From Planctomycetota bacterium (GTDB taxonomy: Bacteria; Planctomycetota; UBA1135), in assembly GCA_024229395.1 (NCBI GenBank), contig JAAESM010000085.1, forward strand, positions 17,241-81,240: a DNA stretch of 64,000 nucleotides, written 5' to 3'. The first letter of the stretch is position 1; every line of letters starts with the position of its first letter. Under the pieces are notes generated by a model. It did no database searches. It was not told the DNA's origin and saw only the letters and a list, made by a program, of their open reading frames with translations. The translations under genes and the position numbers were made by a program. Positions 18,717 to 27,001 of the stretch are shown here, piece by piece.

Positions 18717-19736
18717 ATGAACAAGCTTCTCTCATTTGTACTCGTTGTTGCGTCCGTTGCTGCTTTCGCCGGACCAATCTCTGCAGCCCCTCAGTGATGA
18801 GGTAGCGGCTCGGCACCCCGTGGGGGTGGCGGATATGCAGGCCCATCTGATGGCACCGGCGCCGGCGGCGCAGCACCATCAGCTCCATCCACACCATCTG
18901 GTCCTGGTGGTGCACCAGCCGCCCCGGCAACGCCGGGCGCAGCGGGTGCTCCTGCTGGCGGCGGTGGCGGTGGCATGGCTCTTCCAACCGAACATGGCAA
19001 GACTGCCAAGACTATGCTGAAGATGAAGTGGAACTACCCAGTGCACCAATTGGTGGACTTGGCAGCAGCCGCTAAGAGTTCTGGCACCGTCTCGAAAGCA
19101 GTCCGTAGTGCTCTTGATAAGCAAGTAGCTTTCTACGAAGTCGCTGGTGAAGATCGTCGTCCATTGTTGGTATTGCGCGAGTGTCGTCTCTGTAACGGCA
19201 CCGATGATGCACTACTTTCACGGGCTGGCGGTAACGAGCGCATCTTGATCATGACGCGTTGGTTCAACTGCGTGAAGCTTCCGATTGAAGTGGTCGAAGA
19301 CGATCACCCATTCGCCAAGCTTTTCCCAGAGAAGCACCCACCTCACTTGTTCTTGGCTCGTTGGGATGGTTCCAACCCACGTGCCTTGCGTGGCGACATG
19401 TCGCGTACGGAACTCTCGGGTCACATGTACGCCATGTTGAAGAGTGAGTACAAGAAGCCTGCAGAACGCGTCGTCAAGGACATTGAGAAAATCATTTCCC
19501 AGTACGATGTGCTCGACGAAAAGATCGCACGCCTTGAGATCGCAGTAGATGCTGAGATCGAGAAGAACGGTCCTGAGTCGCGCAAGCTCAAGAAGCTCAT
19601 CGCTCAGCTGAAGGATGCAGAAAAGGACATGGCCGCCAACAAGAAGATGGAAGCCAAACTGTCCGTATTGGGCCTTAAGAAGCCTGATGAGAAGCCAAAG
19701 GACTTAGACTCCCCTGTAGCTAAAGCTGGCCTGTAA
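18717..19736 (+). CDS. Exported CxxC protein interrupted by two tandem in-frame UGA codons
   Basis: From ATG 18717 the frame encodes a good export signal (MNKLLSFVLVVASVAAFAG...), then TGA TGA at 18795-18800, then continues without another stop through a 58-codon Gly/Ala/Pro/Ser linker into a 254-residue domain ending at 19736. The domain has a thioredoxin-like start (PLLVLRECRLCNGTDDALL, with CxxC) and a Lys/Glu-rich helical C-terminus. The only in-frame start after the stops, ATG 18975, would give a protein with neither signal nor linker. Either the UGAs are read (selenocysteine or readthrough) or this is a nonsense-mutated gene. A hairpin at 18811-18831 sits where a bacterial SECIS would be. 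The domain family is not recognised with certainty. Confidence 0.65.
18809..18833 (+). promoter_or_regulatory. Possible SECIS-like hairpin after tandem UGA
   Basis: CACCCC-GTG-GGGGTG forms a 6-bp stem with a 3-nt loop beginning with G (18820-18822), extended beyond one G-G mismatch by three further pairs. The loop starts about 20 and 23 nt after the two UGA codons. Known bacterial SECIS elements have a small apical loop with G in its first two positions 16-37 nt after the UGA, so geometry fits. The GC-rich Gly/Pro coding sequence could produce it by chance. Confidence 0.3.
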
Positions 19737-19750
19737 AGCAGATTTCACCA

Positions 19751-19785
19751 AGCCGCCGTCGGTCACCACCGACGGCGGCTTTACT
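19751..19785 (+). terminator. Rho-independent terminator
   Basis: A 13-bp perfect stem (AGCCGCCGTCGGT / ACCGACGGCGGCT) with a 4-nt loop is followed by TTTACTATT, 14 bp after the stop at 19736. The tail also contains the TACTAT element of the next gene. Confidence 0.9.
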
Positions 19786-19787
19786 AT
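19782..19787 (+). promoter_or_regulatory. -10 element embedded in terminator tail
   Basis: TACTAT lies 8 nt before the ATG at 19796, giving an almost leaderless transcript that starts directly after the upstream terminator. Confidence 0.45.
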
Positions 19788-19795
19788 TGATACCT

Positions 19796-21025
19796 ATGTT
19801 GAAGCAACTTCTTCTGCTCCCGATCGCCCTGCTCATCTGCACGGCGCCCTTGTCCGCTCAAAAGGGCAAAGATGACAAGGATGAAAAGAAAAAGGAGTAC
19901 CTCGAGGACCCCTATACCGAGAACGACAAGGAAGCTCTACTGGAAGCGGGCATCCTCAAGATGGGCCCCTTCCATTGGGCCGATGGTCACAGCACCAGCG
20001 ATATCGATGAGAGCCTTGGTGGCGCCGACATCGTCTGGGTAGAGACGGCACACTTCCGCATGGGATTTGCCTTGTCCTCATATCTTGTCGACAAGAGCAG
20101 CAAGCTCGAGAAGGCCAAGATCAAAGGGGAGCTGAAACGCGTCGCCAAGTTCTTGCCCAAGATGAAAAACAAGGGCAAGAAGCTGGACCCATGGTTGCGC
20201 CTGCATATGTGGACGATGCGTTCGGAAGATCTCTACAAGCAGGTCAGCGACATTCTTGGCGTGACCGACGAGGACTTCCCATCTGGTCCGGGCCAGTTAA
20301 AGAACCGCCGCTACATGGGTGAAGGTCCGTACCTTGGCATGAAGGGCAAGTTCAACTTGATGTTCATGGACAAGGCATCGAGCCTTGGCCGCTACCGCAG
20401 TGGCTTCCTTGGCAATGATGGTTCCGAACCGATTCGCCACATGTTCCCAGTCGATGGTGTGCTGTTCTTCGCAGTCGCCACCGAGAACGACAGCATGACG
20501 TCGGACACGACCATGCATTGCCTGTTCAACTACGCGGTCACGATGAACCTGCTGAACGGTTATCGCTACTACCGTCACGCCCTGCCGGAATGGATGGTCG
20601 TGGGCTTGGCACACTGGATCGCCCGTCAGACCGATGAGACCCGCAACTACTTCACGCGCGATCGCGTGTTCAGCGAGGATGACAAGAACATCTGGAACTG
20701 GGGTCCGAAGATCCGCGCACGCGTCGGCCATGACTACTACCCCAAGTTCGAAGAAGTCGCTGCCTTCAAAGACCCCGAGAACATGAAGTACACCGAACAC
20801 ATGATGTCTTGGTCACGGGTGGATTTCCTGATGGAGACCAACCCGGATGGTTTCAAGATTTGGATCGACATCATGAAGGAGCCTTTCAAGGCTGGCGCCA
20901 CCATCACTCCCGAGATGATGATGGAGCGTGAGTTGGATGCGCTGCAAAAAGGATGGGGCATGACTCCTGATGAATTCGATGCGGAATGGGCTGCTTGGGC
21001 ACTCAAGCACTACCCGAAGAAGTAG
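19796..21025 (+). CDS. Secreted protein with inactive gluzincin-like domain
   Basis: 409 residues with export signal MLKQLLLLPIALLICTAPLSAQ followed by a Lys/Asp-rich linker. The C-terminal half (YYRHALPEWMVVGLAHWIARQTDE, residues about 258-281) resembles the helix carrying the third zinc ligand in secreted gluzincin-type peptidases (consensus LPRWLSEGLAEY), but the expected upstream HExxH is absent (YAVTMNLLNG occupies that place). It is probably a non-catalytic relative. The protein at 12819-13976 has the same general plan. ATG 19796 is chosen over a TTG 9 bp upstream because of the signal peptide and the TACTAT element. Confidence 0.6.
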   Translation: MLKQLLLLPIALLICTAPLSAQKGKDDKDEKKKEYLEDPYTENDKEALLEAGILKMGPFHWADGHSTSDIDESLGGADIVWVETAHFRMGFALSSYLVDKSSKLEKAKIKGELKRVAKFLPKMKNKGKKLDPWLRLHMWTMRSEDLYKQVSDILGVTDEDFPSGPGQLKNRRYMGEGPYLGMKGKFNLMFMDKASSLGRYRSGFLGNDGSEPIRHMFPVDGVLFFAVATENDSMTSDTTMHCLFNYAVTMNLLNGYRYYRHALPEWMVVGLAHWIARQTDETRNYFTRDRVFSEDDKNIWNWGPKIRARVGHDYYPKFEEVAAFKDPENMKYTEHMMSWSRVDFLMETNPDGFKIWIDIMKEPFKAGATITPEMMMERELDALQKGWGMTPDEFDAEWAAWALKHYPKK

Positions 21026-21028
21026 TCT
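21023..21028 (+). promoter_or_regulatory. Weak -10 element before sugar dehydrogenase
   Basis: TAGTCT ends 6 nt before the ATG at 21035, matching the spacing of other leaderless genes, but the hexamer is a poor match and overlaps the upstream stop codon. Confidence 0.25.
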
Positions 21029-21034
21029 CTAGCC

Positions 21035-22282
21035 ATGCTCGTCATGGCACCTACCATCCTCCTGCAGGCAGCCCTGCTCATCTCTTGCGCCCCGTCGGCC
21101 GATACGTGGCAAGAACCTGCAAGCGCTTCCGCTGATGGGGTGGGCGCGGCTGCTCTGCCTGCGCTGCAACTCGTCGAGGTCGCCAAGGGTTTCCGCAGCC
21201 CCACCTTCATGTGCAGTGATCCAAGCAATGCCGAGCGTTGGTTCATCCTGCAGAAAGAAGGCCGCCTGCGGTTCCTGGAAGCCGGTGTCATCCGCGAGCA
21301 GGATTTCATCGACCTTTCAGAGAGGGTCAGCACCAGCTCCGAGCAAGGTCTGTTGGGTATGGCTTTCCATCCCAAGTTCCCAGAGAAGCCATGGGTGTTC
21401 TTGAACTACACCAACTTGGATGGAGCCACGGTGGTCGCGCGTTTTGATGTCGACACCAAGGCCTGGGCTGCAGACCCCAGCAGCGAAAAGATCCTGCTGA
21501 CCATCGATCAACCATGGGCCAACCACAACGGTGGCATGATCGCCTTCAGCCCGAAGGATGGTTATCTGTACATCGGCATGGGCGATGGCGGCGCCGGCGG
21601 TGACCCCAAAGGTGCCGGCCAAGACGGGCAGAACCTACTTGGCAAGATGCTGCGCATCGATGTCGACGTGGAAGGCGATACGCCTTATGGAATCCCTAAA
21701 GACAATCCCTTTGTGGGCATCAGTGACTTCCGCGATGAGATCTGGGCCTATGGTGTGCGCAACCCTTGGCGTTTCTGCTTCGATCCGCTCAACGGCGACA
21801 TGTACATCGGCGACGTCGGCCAGAACGCTTGGGAAGAGATCTCCTACCAGGCAGGTTCCTCCAAAGGTGGCGAAAACTACGGCTGGAAGATTCTCGAAGG
21901 CAATCACAAGTTCGACAAGAAGGTGACGGAAGTCGGAACAGATCTGGTGCCACCGATTCATGAGTACTCTCAGGGCGGCAAGTCTGGACACTGCTCGGTG
22001 ACCGGTGGTTATGTCTATCGTGGCAGCGCGATCCCGGCATTGGATGGCGTGTACTTCTACGGCGATTATTGCAGTGGCGGCGTGGGTAGCTTCCGCGTGG
22101 CCGATGGCAAGCAAGTGGGCCGCGTAAATCACAGCGACAACTTCAATATCAATCGCAAGCTGGCCACACTGGTCAGTTTTGGCGTGGATGCCGCTGGCGA
22201 GCTCTACCTGCTGACCATGAGCGGTGCGCTGTATCGCGTGGAGGCACGGCCTGTGACGGATCCTGGCGCTGGCACCGACTAG
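21035..22282 (+). CDS. PQQ-dependent aldose sugar dehydrogenase-like (GSDH) lipoprotein
   Basis: 415 residues. The signal ends in LLISC, a lipobox with Cys at residue 18, so it is probably membrane-anchored. The rest is a six-bladed propeller of the glucose/sorbosone dehydrogenase family: EQGLLGMAFHPKF, WANHNGGMIAFSPKDGYLYI (catalytic His), MGDGGAGGDP, NLLGKMLRIDVD, GVRNPWRFCFD and YGWKILEG. Soluble aldose dehydrogenases of this family oxidise sugars in the periplasm with PQQ; many planctomycete homologues have no proven substrate. It starts 9 bp after the preceding gene and no terminator follows directly. Confidence 0.85.
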   Translation: MLVMAPTILLQAALLISCAPSADTWQEPASASADGVGAAALPALQLVEVAKGFRSPTFMCSDPSNAERWFILQKEGRLRFLEAGVIREQDFIDLSERVSTSSEQGLLGMAFHPKFPEKPWVFLNYTNLDGATVVARFDVDTKAWAADPSSEKILLTIDQPWANHNGGMIAFSPKDGYLYIGMGDGGAGGDPKGAGQDGQNLLGKMLRIDVDVEGDTPYGIPKDNPFVGISDFRDEIWAYGVRNPWRFCFDPLNGDMYIGDVGQNAWEEISYQAGSSKGGENYGWKILEGNHKFDKKVTEVGTDLVPPIHEYSQGGKSGHCSVTGGYVYRGSAIPALDGVYFYGDYCSGGVGSFRVADGKQVGRVNHSDNFNINRKLATLVSFGVDAAGELYLLTMSGALYRVEARPVTDPGAGTD

Positions 22283-22369
22283 GTGGCGGCCGTGGGCCTG
22301 GCGGTTGGGACCGGCACTAAGCCTGGCGGCTGGGCCTAGCAGCCATAGTGTGGCCACTGTCAGGAAAAA

Positions 22370-22447
22370 TGGTCGGGGCGAGAAGATTTGAACTTCCGAC
22401 CTCTGCACCCCCAGTGCAACGCGCTAACCAGGCTGCGCTACGCCCCG
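22370..22447 (-). tRNA. tRNA-Pro (anticodon GGG)
   Basis: On the minus strand a complete cloverleaf of 78 nt: acceptor CGGGGCG/CGCCCCG, D stem GCGC/GCGC, anticodon stem TTGCA/TGCAG enclosing loop CTGGGGG (anticodon GGG), variable AGGTC, T stem GGAAG/CTTCT with loop TTCAAAT, discriminator A and encoded CCA. GGG reads CCC and CCU proline codons. Confidence 0.95.
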
Positions 22448-22499
22448 ACCCTATCCTGATTCCATGCCAGCACGGGGCCGACTTGGAAGTGGGAGGAAG

Positions 22500-22505
22500 A
22501 TTCTA
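22500..22505 (-). promoter_or_regulatory. Candidate -10 element for tRNA-Pro
   Basis: TAGAAT on the minus strand lies 52 nt upstream of the tRNA 5' end, which would leave a leader of about 45 nt for RNase P to remove. Confidence 0.3.
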
Positions 22506-22627
22506 CCGCCCCCCCTTGGGTGCCTGGATTTTTTTCTCCTTTTGCCCTCAAGGTCACCCGGCAGCATCCGTCATTGGCTTGTAGGCGGCGTTCAATAAAA
22601 AGGATTGCTTTACTGCCATGATGGGTG

Positions 22628-22662
22628 CCGGCGACTGGAGACAGTCGCCGGTTTTCATTTTT
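22628..22662 (+). terminator. Strong terminator on plus strand without an adjacent gene
   Basis: A perfect 10-bp stem (CCGGCGACTG / CAGTCGCCGG), loop GAGA, then TTTTCATTTTT. The nearest plus-strand gene ends 345 bp upstream, beyond the antisense tRNA. It may end the sugar dehydrogenase transcript or a short RNA starting near 22607, for which TTGGCT and TAAAAA 16 bp apart are candidate promoter boxes. Confidence 0.8.
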
Positions 22663-22710
22663 GACGGCGCCAACCATTGCACCACAGAGCGCCGCCCACC
22701 GGGACCCGGC

Positions 22711-23202
22711 CTACAGCTCGAAGCGCCAAACACCGCGTTGACCAGGATTCTCCTCCACGGCCAACATCATCTGGTCAATCTGCACTTCAGGGAAATACTC
22801 ACCCAAGCTCTTGTGCAGCTGCCGCCCTAACCATGCGGCCATATTCTCCACCGACGTATTGTTGATTGGCAGTACGATCACGTCTTCCTTCGGCGCGGCG
22901 TAATAACGCTCGCGATAACGCACTTCGACCACGCCATCTTCGCGTTCGTTCCAAGTCAACTCTTGATGCTCGCCCGGAATCAACCAGTGTTCATCGAGGC
23001 CATCGACTAAATCGCGGATCAGCGGTTTGGTCTTTTGAAAATCCAACACCAAGCCGAACTCCGACAGTGGACCACCGACCTCGACATAGACGCGGTAGTT
23101 ATGGCCATGCAGACGCTCGGCACTGCCGTCGGGGAAGATCAGGAAGTGTGCACAGGAATACTTCAGGTACTCCTTGTCGATTTGGATTGCCCAGCGCTCC
23201 AT
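22711..23202 (-). CDS. queD: 6-carboxytetrahydropterin synthase / 6-pyruvoyl-tetrahydropterin synthase family
   Basis: 163 residues, slightly longer than most QueD. Zinc ligands are in SCAHFLIF and RLHGHNYRV; LVLDFQKTKPLI and the C-terminal EENPGQRGVW (catalytic-region Glu) are typical of the family. It turns 7,8-dihydroneopterin triphosphate into 6-carboxytetrahydropterin on the queuosine pathway, or makes another pterin. An insertion (residues about 85-110, ELTWNEREDGVVEVRYRERY) is larger than in E. coli QueD. It follows pyrK by 2 bp and shares its transcript. Confidence 0.85.
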   Translation of the reverse strand: MERWAIQIDKEYLKYSCAHFLIFPDGSAERLHGHNYRVYVEVGGPLSEFGLVLDFQKTKPLIRDLVDGLDEHWLIPGEHQELTWNEREDGVVEVRYRERYYAAPKEDVIVLPINNTSVENMAAWLGRQLHKSLGEYFPEVQIDQMMLAVEENPGQRGVWRFEL

Positions 23203-23204
23203 CT

Positions 23205-24029
23205 TTAGAACTGGATTGCGTCGAGAGAGAAGACCGGACCTTCCTTGCAGGTGCGGGCGAATGGCCAGGCGCCGAGCGGGCCATCAGGGTTGGTCGGCAC
23301 TGGACAGGCGTTACACACACCAAAGCCGCAGCCCATATAGGTCTCGAGGCTGAGCCAGGCGCGCAACAAACGTTGGCGCGCGAAGTCGGCGAAACCATGC
23401 AGTAGGCCAGCTGGCCCACAAGCGAGGAAGTGCGCGCTGCTGGAGAGTTCCCCTGCATCCAAGGCGGCACCAAGGGCTTGGACCACATTGCCATGGAATC
23501 CCCTGCTGCCGTCGTCGGTGGCCAAGCGCAGATCGAAATCGAGCGCTTCGAAGGCTTCTGAATCGTAGAGGCGGTCCGCAGTGCGCGCGCCGAGAATCAT
23601 ATGGGTGGTGGCTGCGGCCTTAGCAGCAATGCGATCCTGCACGTACTTCAAAAAGGGTGCACTGCCAACACCGCCGGCAACGATTACAATCTCTTGCTCG
23701 GCCGGCGCCACCTCGAAGCCGTTGCCAAGTGGCATGGTGCAGATGACTTCAGCACCAGGCTCCAGCGTGACCAGCTCGCGAGTGCCATCGCCCAGGACCT
23801 GGATCAAGAAGGTGAAGCGGTTGGCTGCGGGGCGGTCGTAGACACTGAAGGGCCGCGCAATCTGCTGCGTGCCTCCCACTGCTGGCGACAACATGGCAAA
23901 TTTGCCCGGTGCCAGATCGTTGGGCATGCCTGGCAGCTCAAGTTCCAGGATGAAGGCATCGGGCCCGACCGCACGACGGCTGACGAGGGTGGCCCGAAGG
24001 CTCGAAGCTGCGGTTTCCGCGACCTGCAT
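23205..24029 (-). CDS. pyrK: Dihydroorotate dehydrogenase electron-transfer subunit (PyrK-like)
   Basis: 274 residues. The flavin-binding barrel (PGKFAMLSP, RPFSVYDR), the NAD-binding domain (VIVAGGVGSAPFLKYVQD, ACGPAGLLHGFADF) and the C-terminal 2Fe-2S ligands (CGFGVCNACPV then a distal Cys in FARTCKEG) occur in the order of PyrK. It passes electrons from the dihydroorotate dehydrogenase subunit to NAD. No pyrD is adjacent, so its partner is elsewhere or it serves another flavoenzyme. TACAAT 7 nt before the ATG fixes the start. Confidence 0.85.
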   Translation of the reverse strand: MQVAETAASSLRATLVSRRAVGPDAFILELELPGMPNDLAPGKFAMLSPAVGGTQQIARPFSVYDRPAANRFTFLIQVLGDGTRELVTLEPGAEVICTMPLGNGFEVAPAEQEIVIVAGGVGSAPFLKYVQDRIAAKAAATTHMILGARTADRLYDSEAFEALDFDLRLATDDGSRGFHGNVVQALGAALDAGELSSSAHFLACGPAGLLHGFADFARQRLLRAWLSLETYMGCGFGVCNACPVPTNPDGPLGAWPFARTCKEGPVFSLDAIQF

Positions 24030-24036
24030 GTGAGAG

Positions 24037-24042
24037 ATTGTA
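24037..24042 (-). promoter_or_regulatory. -10 element, leaderless start of pyrK
   Basis: TACAAT on the minus strand ends 7 nt before the ATG at 24029; it would drive the pyrK-queD transcript. Confidence 0.5.
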
Positions 24043-24136
24043 CCTTGCCCTCGGCGGTCGGCCGCCTTCGATAGACAGCGGTGGCACGCTCATGGGCAAA
24101 GGGGCACGGCATTTCTCAACCAGGGCTTGAACTGGG

Positions 24137-24142
24137 TAGAAT
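24137..24142 (+). promoter_or_regulatory. -10 element, leaderless start of nudix gene
   Basis: TAGAAT is followed by exactly 6 nt and the GTG at 24149; it would also drive the downstream HD, argS and apt genes. Confidence 0.5.
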
Positions 24143-24148
24143 CTTGCC

Positions 24149-24679
24149 GTGACGACGCCTGCCTCAACCCCCTCTGCTGCCCTGGGCAGTGCCGCCAACC
24201 CGATCTTGGCTGCCGGCGTGGTGTTGTGGCGGGCCAGCGCCGACGGTCCCGAGTTCTTGTTACTGAAGAACCGGCGGCACGGTACTTGGAGCTTCGCCAA
24301 AGGGCACCTGGAAATGGGCGAATCCCTCTTCACCGGGGCACTACGTGAAGTCGAAGAAGAGACCGGCGTATTGCTGACTCAAGCCGACCTGGTGGAAGGC
24401 TTTGCCGATACTTCGATCTACCAACCAGGTGAAGCTCCCGCCACCAAGGTGGACGCGGCTAAGAACGAACGCACCAAGGAGCTCGCGGCCTACAAACGTG
24501 TGGTCTACTTCCTGGCCGCCAAGCCGATCGATCCAGCTGCGGTGCAACTTTCCGACGAACACGCTGACAGCTGCTGGCTGGATGAGATGGCCGCCATGGC
24601 CCGCCTTGAGCACCAGGACCTCAAGCGCACCGTTGCGCGCGCTGCCCTGCGCCTGGCCCATCTTGCATCGGATTCCTAA
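24149..24679 (+). CDS. Nudix hydrolase
   Basis: 176 residues. A complete nudix box GHLEMGESLFTGALREVEEETGV spans residues about 51-73 (pattern GX5EX7REUXEEXGU) after the strand AAGVVLWR, and KNRRHGTWSFAKGH precedes it as in diadenosine-polyphosphate hydrolases. An insertion with KNERTKELAAYKRVVYFL follows. Likely substrates are nucleoside di- or polyphosphates; the exact one is not determinable. The GTG start is set by the TAGAAT element. It is first in a tight run with the HD gene, argS and apt. Confidence 0.85.
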   Translation: MTTPASTPSAALGSAANPILAAGVVLWRASADGPEFLLLKNRRHGTWSFAKGHLEMGESLFTGALREVEEETGVLLTQADLVEGFADTSIYQPGEAPATKVDAAKNERTKELAAYKRVVYFLAAKPIDPAAVQLSDEHADSCWLDEMAAMARLEHQDLKRTVARAALRLAHLASDS

Positions 24680-24681
24680 TC

Positions 24682-25293
24682 ATGGTGCTGGCCCCCGCCG
24701 ACGCTGAACGGATTCTGGTCGAACACTCTCCAGAACAGGAAGCTTGGCCGCATCATTGCCGCCAAGTCGCCAAGGTGGCGCGTTTGATCGGCGAGGCACT
24801 GCTTGACCAAGGGCATTCACTCGATGTGGAGTTACTCACTTCACAGGCGTTGCTGCACGACATCGGCCGCGCCAAAACTCACGGTCCACTGCATGGCTGG
24901 ACCGGCTTCGTGATGCTGCGCGACTTGGGTTTTCCCAAATCGGGCCGCGGTTGCCTCACCCACTGGCTCAAAGGCCGCGCAGTCGATGAAGTGCGTGCCG
25001 CCAAAGCCTGGAAACCGTCGTTGGCCGACCGCGCATTCAAAGCACTGGAGCCAACCCTGTGGGAACTGGCCGATAGCGTGCTCAGTTTCGCCGATTCCAG
25101 CGTGCAGCACACCACCATCGTGCCGGTCACCCAGCGTCATCAAGACCTGCTCGACCGCTACGGAGACTCCTCCTGGTTGCGTCGCGCAGCCGAGCTCGGC
25201 GAAGACCACGGCGCGGAAATCACCGCTGCATTAGGATTCCCTGTTGAACACTTGCTGACCCCCTTGTTTGGGGATTCTGTAGATGGCCACTAA
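24682..25293 (+). CDS. HD-domain hydrolase
   Basis: 203 residues. An HD phosphohydrolase domain: H at PHHCRQVAKV, LLHDIGRAKTHGP (metal His-Asp), HGWTGFVMLRDLGFP and a distal D in SVLSFADSSV. It resembles HDIG-type proteins that hydrolyse nucleotides or act on RNA 2',3' ends. It begins 2 bp after the nudix stop and overlaps the argS start by 11 bp, so all are translated from one message. Confidence 0.8.
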   Translation: MVLAPADAERILVEHSPEQEAWPHHCRQVAKVARLIGEALLDQGHSLDVELLTSQALLHDIGRAKTHGPLHGWTGFVMLRDLGFPKSGRGCLTHWLKGRAVDEVRAAKAWKPSLADRAFKALEPTLWELADSVLSFADSSVQHTTIVPVTQRHQDLLDRYGDSSWLRRAAELGEDHGAEITAALGFPVEHLLTPLFGDSVDGH

Positions 25294-27001
25294 CTCCGCA
25301 CCCACGCAGCCCAATGGGCTCGATTTCTTCGCCGCCGACATCCGCGCGGCGCTTGCTGCAGCCCTGGACCTACCTGCCAGCGACTTCCAACTGGAACGTC
25401 CGCGCAATGAGGCCCACGGCGAGTTCGCCTTTCCTTGCTTCCGCTACGCTAAAGGCGCTGGCTGCAACCCACCAGAGCTAGCTGCGAAACTTGTCGATCA
25501 ACTGCAGATCAAGGATGTGACCGCAAGTTCGGTCGGTCCATTCCTGAACTTCCAGGTCGAGCCGAAGCGTTTGGCCACCGTGGTGATGGAATCCGCACTG
25601 ATGCCGGCATATGCCAGCGACCAGCAAGGCCTGACCAGCATCGTCGAGTTCTCGTCGCCGAACATCGCCAAGCCGATGCACGTCGGCCACATGCGTACCA
25701 CCGTGATCGGCGCAGCGCTGGCACGGATCTTCGTGCATCTTGGCCATGAAGTCGTGCGCATCAATCACATCGGTGACTGGGGTTCGCAGTTCGGCAAGTT
25801 GGTTGCAGCGTGGAAACGTTGGGGTGATGAAGATCGCCTGCAGGCTGATCCGATCGCTGAGTTGCTGCAGCTTTATGTGCGCTACCACGAGGAAGAAAAG
25901 GAAGATGAGTCTTTGCCTGCCGACGCCAAGGCAGCCTTCCAGGAGTTGGAGTCCGGCGAGGAGAACCAGACGCGCGAAACCTGGAAGCACTTCACCGAGT
26001 TGTCACTGCGTGAATTCAACCATGTCTACGAACGCTTCGGCATCGAGTTCGATTTCGTGCGCGGCGAGTCCTGGTACGAAGACAAGCTCGAGCCACTCAG
26101 CGACTGGCTGGATAGCTGCGGCGTAACCGAAGAATCGGATGGCGCCACCATTGTCGACTTGACTAGCGAAGGCATTAAGACCCCTTGCTTGGTCAAGACG
26201 GCGCACGGCACAACTCTGTATGCAACGCGCGATTTGGCGGCAGCGAAATCACGTTGGGAGGAGTTCAACTTCGATCAACTGCTGTACGTGGTCGGGGCAG
26301 AACAGACCTTGCACTTCCAGCAGTTCAAGGCTGTCTTGAAGCGTTGCGGTGCCGAGTGGCAGCAGCGCATGGAGCATGTTCCCTTCGGTTTGATTCGCTT
26401 GGCGGAAGGCAAGCTCTCGACCCGCGCTGGTCGCGTGATCGGTCTGGCCGATGTACTGGATCGCGCCGTTGAGTTGGCGCGCGCTGCGGTAGAGGAAAAG
26501 AATCCGGAGCTCGAAGGCAAAGCCGAGGTGGCTGAGAAGGTCGGTGTTGGCGCAGTGGTCTTCCACGACCTGAAGCATCAGCGTCAGAAGGATGTGGTGT
26601 TTGATTGGAAAGAGGTGCTGTCCTTCGAGGGCGACACCGGCCCCTATCTGCAGTACACCCATGCACGTTGCTGCTCGATCCTGCGCAAGGCCGAGCGCCC
26701 GGTTGTGTCGGTTGCGGATATCGATCCCGCACTATTCGAAGGCGGCCACGAGCTGTTCGTCGCCATCGGCCGCTTGCCGCAAGCACTGCGTGAGGCCGGT
26801 CAGAAGCGCGAGCCGATGCTGCTGGCGCATGCCCTGCTGAAAATCGCTTCAGCTGGTAATGTTTATTATCGCGAGAATCGCGTGCTCGGCACCGGCGACC
26901 CGGCGCTCGAGGATGCACGATTGGCCGTGATCGAGGCTTTGCGCAGTACACTCGCATTAGGCCTGGAACTTCTTGGTGTACCTGTCCCGGAGCAGATGTG
27001 A
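25283..27001 (+). CDS. argS: Arginyl-tRNA synthetase
   Basis: 572 residues, full length for the class I enzyme. N-terminal Add-1 domain (residues 1-110), catalytic core with SSPNIAKPMHVGHMRTTVIG (HIGH motif as HVGH), the KMSKS-equivalent loop GKLSTRAG, YATRDLAAAKSR, and a C-terminal DALR anticodon-binding domain with TGPYLQYTHARCCSIL. It attaches arginine to tRNA-Arg. It overlaps the neighbouring genes at both ends (11 bp and 4 bp). Confidence 0.97.
   Translation: MATNSAPTQPNGLDFFAADIRAALAAALDLPASDFQLERPRNEAHGEFAFPCFRYAKGAGCNPPELAAKLVDQLQIKDVTASSVGPFLNFQVEPKRLATVVMESALMPAYASDQQGLTSIVEFSSPNIAKPMHVGHMRTTVIGAALARIFVHLGHEVVRINHIGDWGSQFGKLVAAWKRWGDEDRLQADPIAELLQLYVRYHEEEKEDESLPADAKAAFQELESGEENQTRETWKHFTELSLREFNHVYERFGIEFDFVRGESWYEDKLEPLSDWLDSCGVTEESDGATIVDLTSEGIKTPCLVKTAHGTTLYATRDLAAAKSRWEEFNFDQLLYVVGAEQTLHFQQFKAVLKRCGAEWQQRMEHVPFGLIRLAEGKLSTRAGRVIGLADVLDRAVELARAAVEEKNPELEGKAEVAEKVGVGAVVFHDLKHQRQKDVVFDWKEVLSFEGDTGPYLQYTHARCCSILRKAERPVVSVADIDPALFEGGHELFVAIGRLPQALREAGQKREPMLLAHALLKIASAGNVYYRENRVLGTGDPALEDARLAVIEALRSTLALGLELLGVPVPEQM

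Noticed and set aside
22283..22369. GC-rich repeats (CCTGGCGGTTGGG / CCTGGCGGCTGGG) after the sugar dehydrogenase
   Set aside because: Two short imperfect copies only; no RNA fold or function can be argued.
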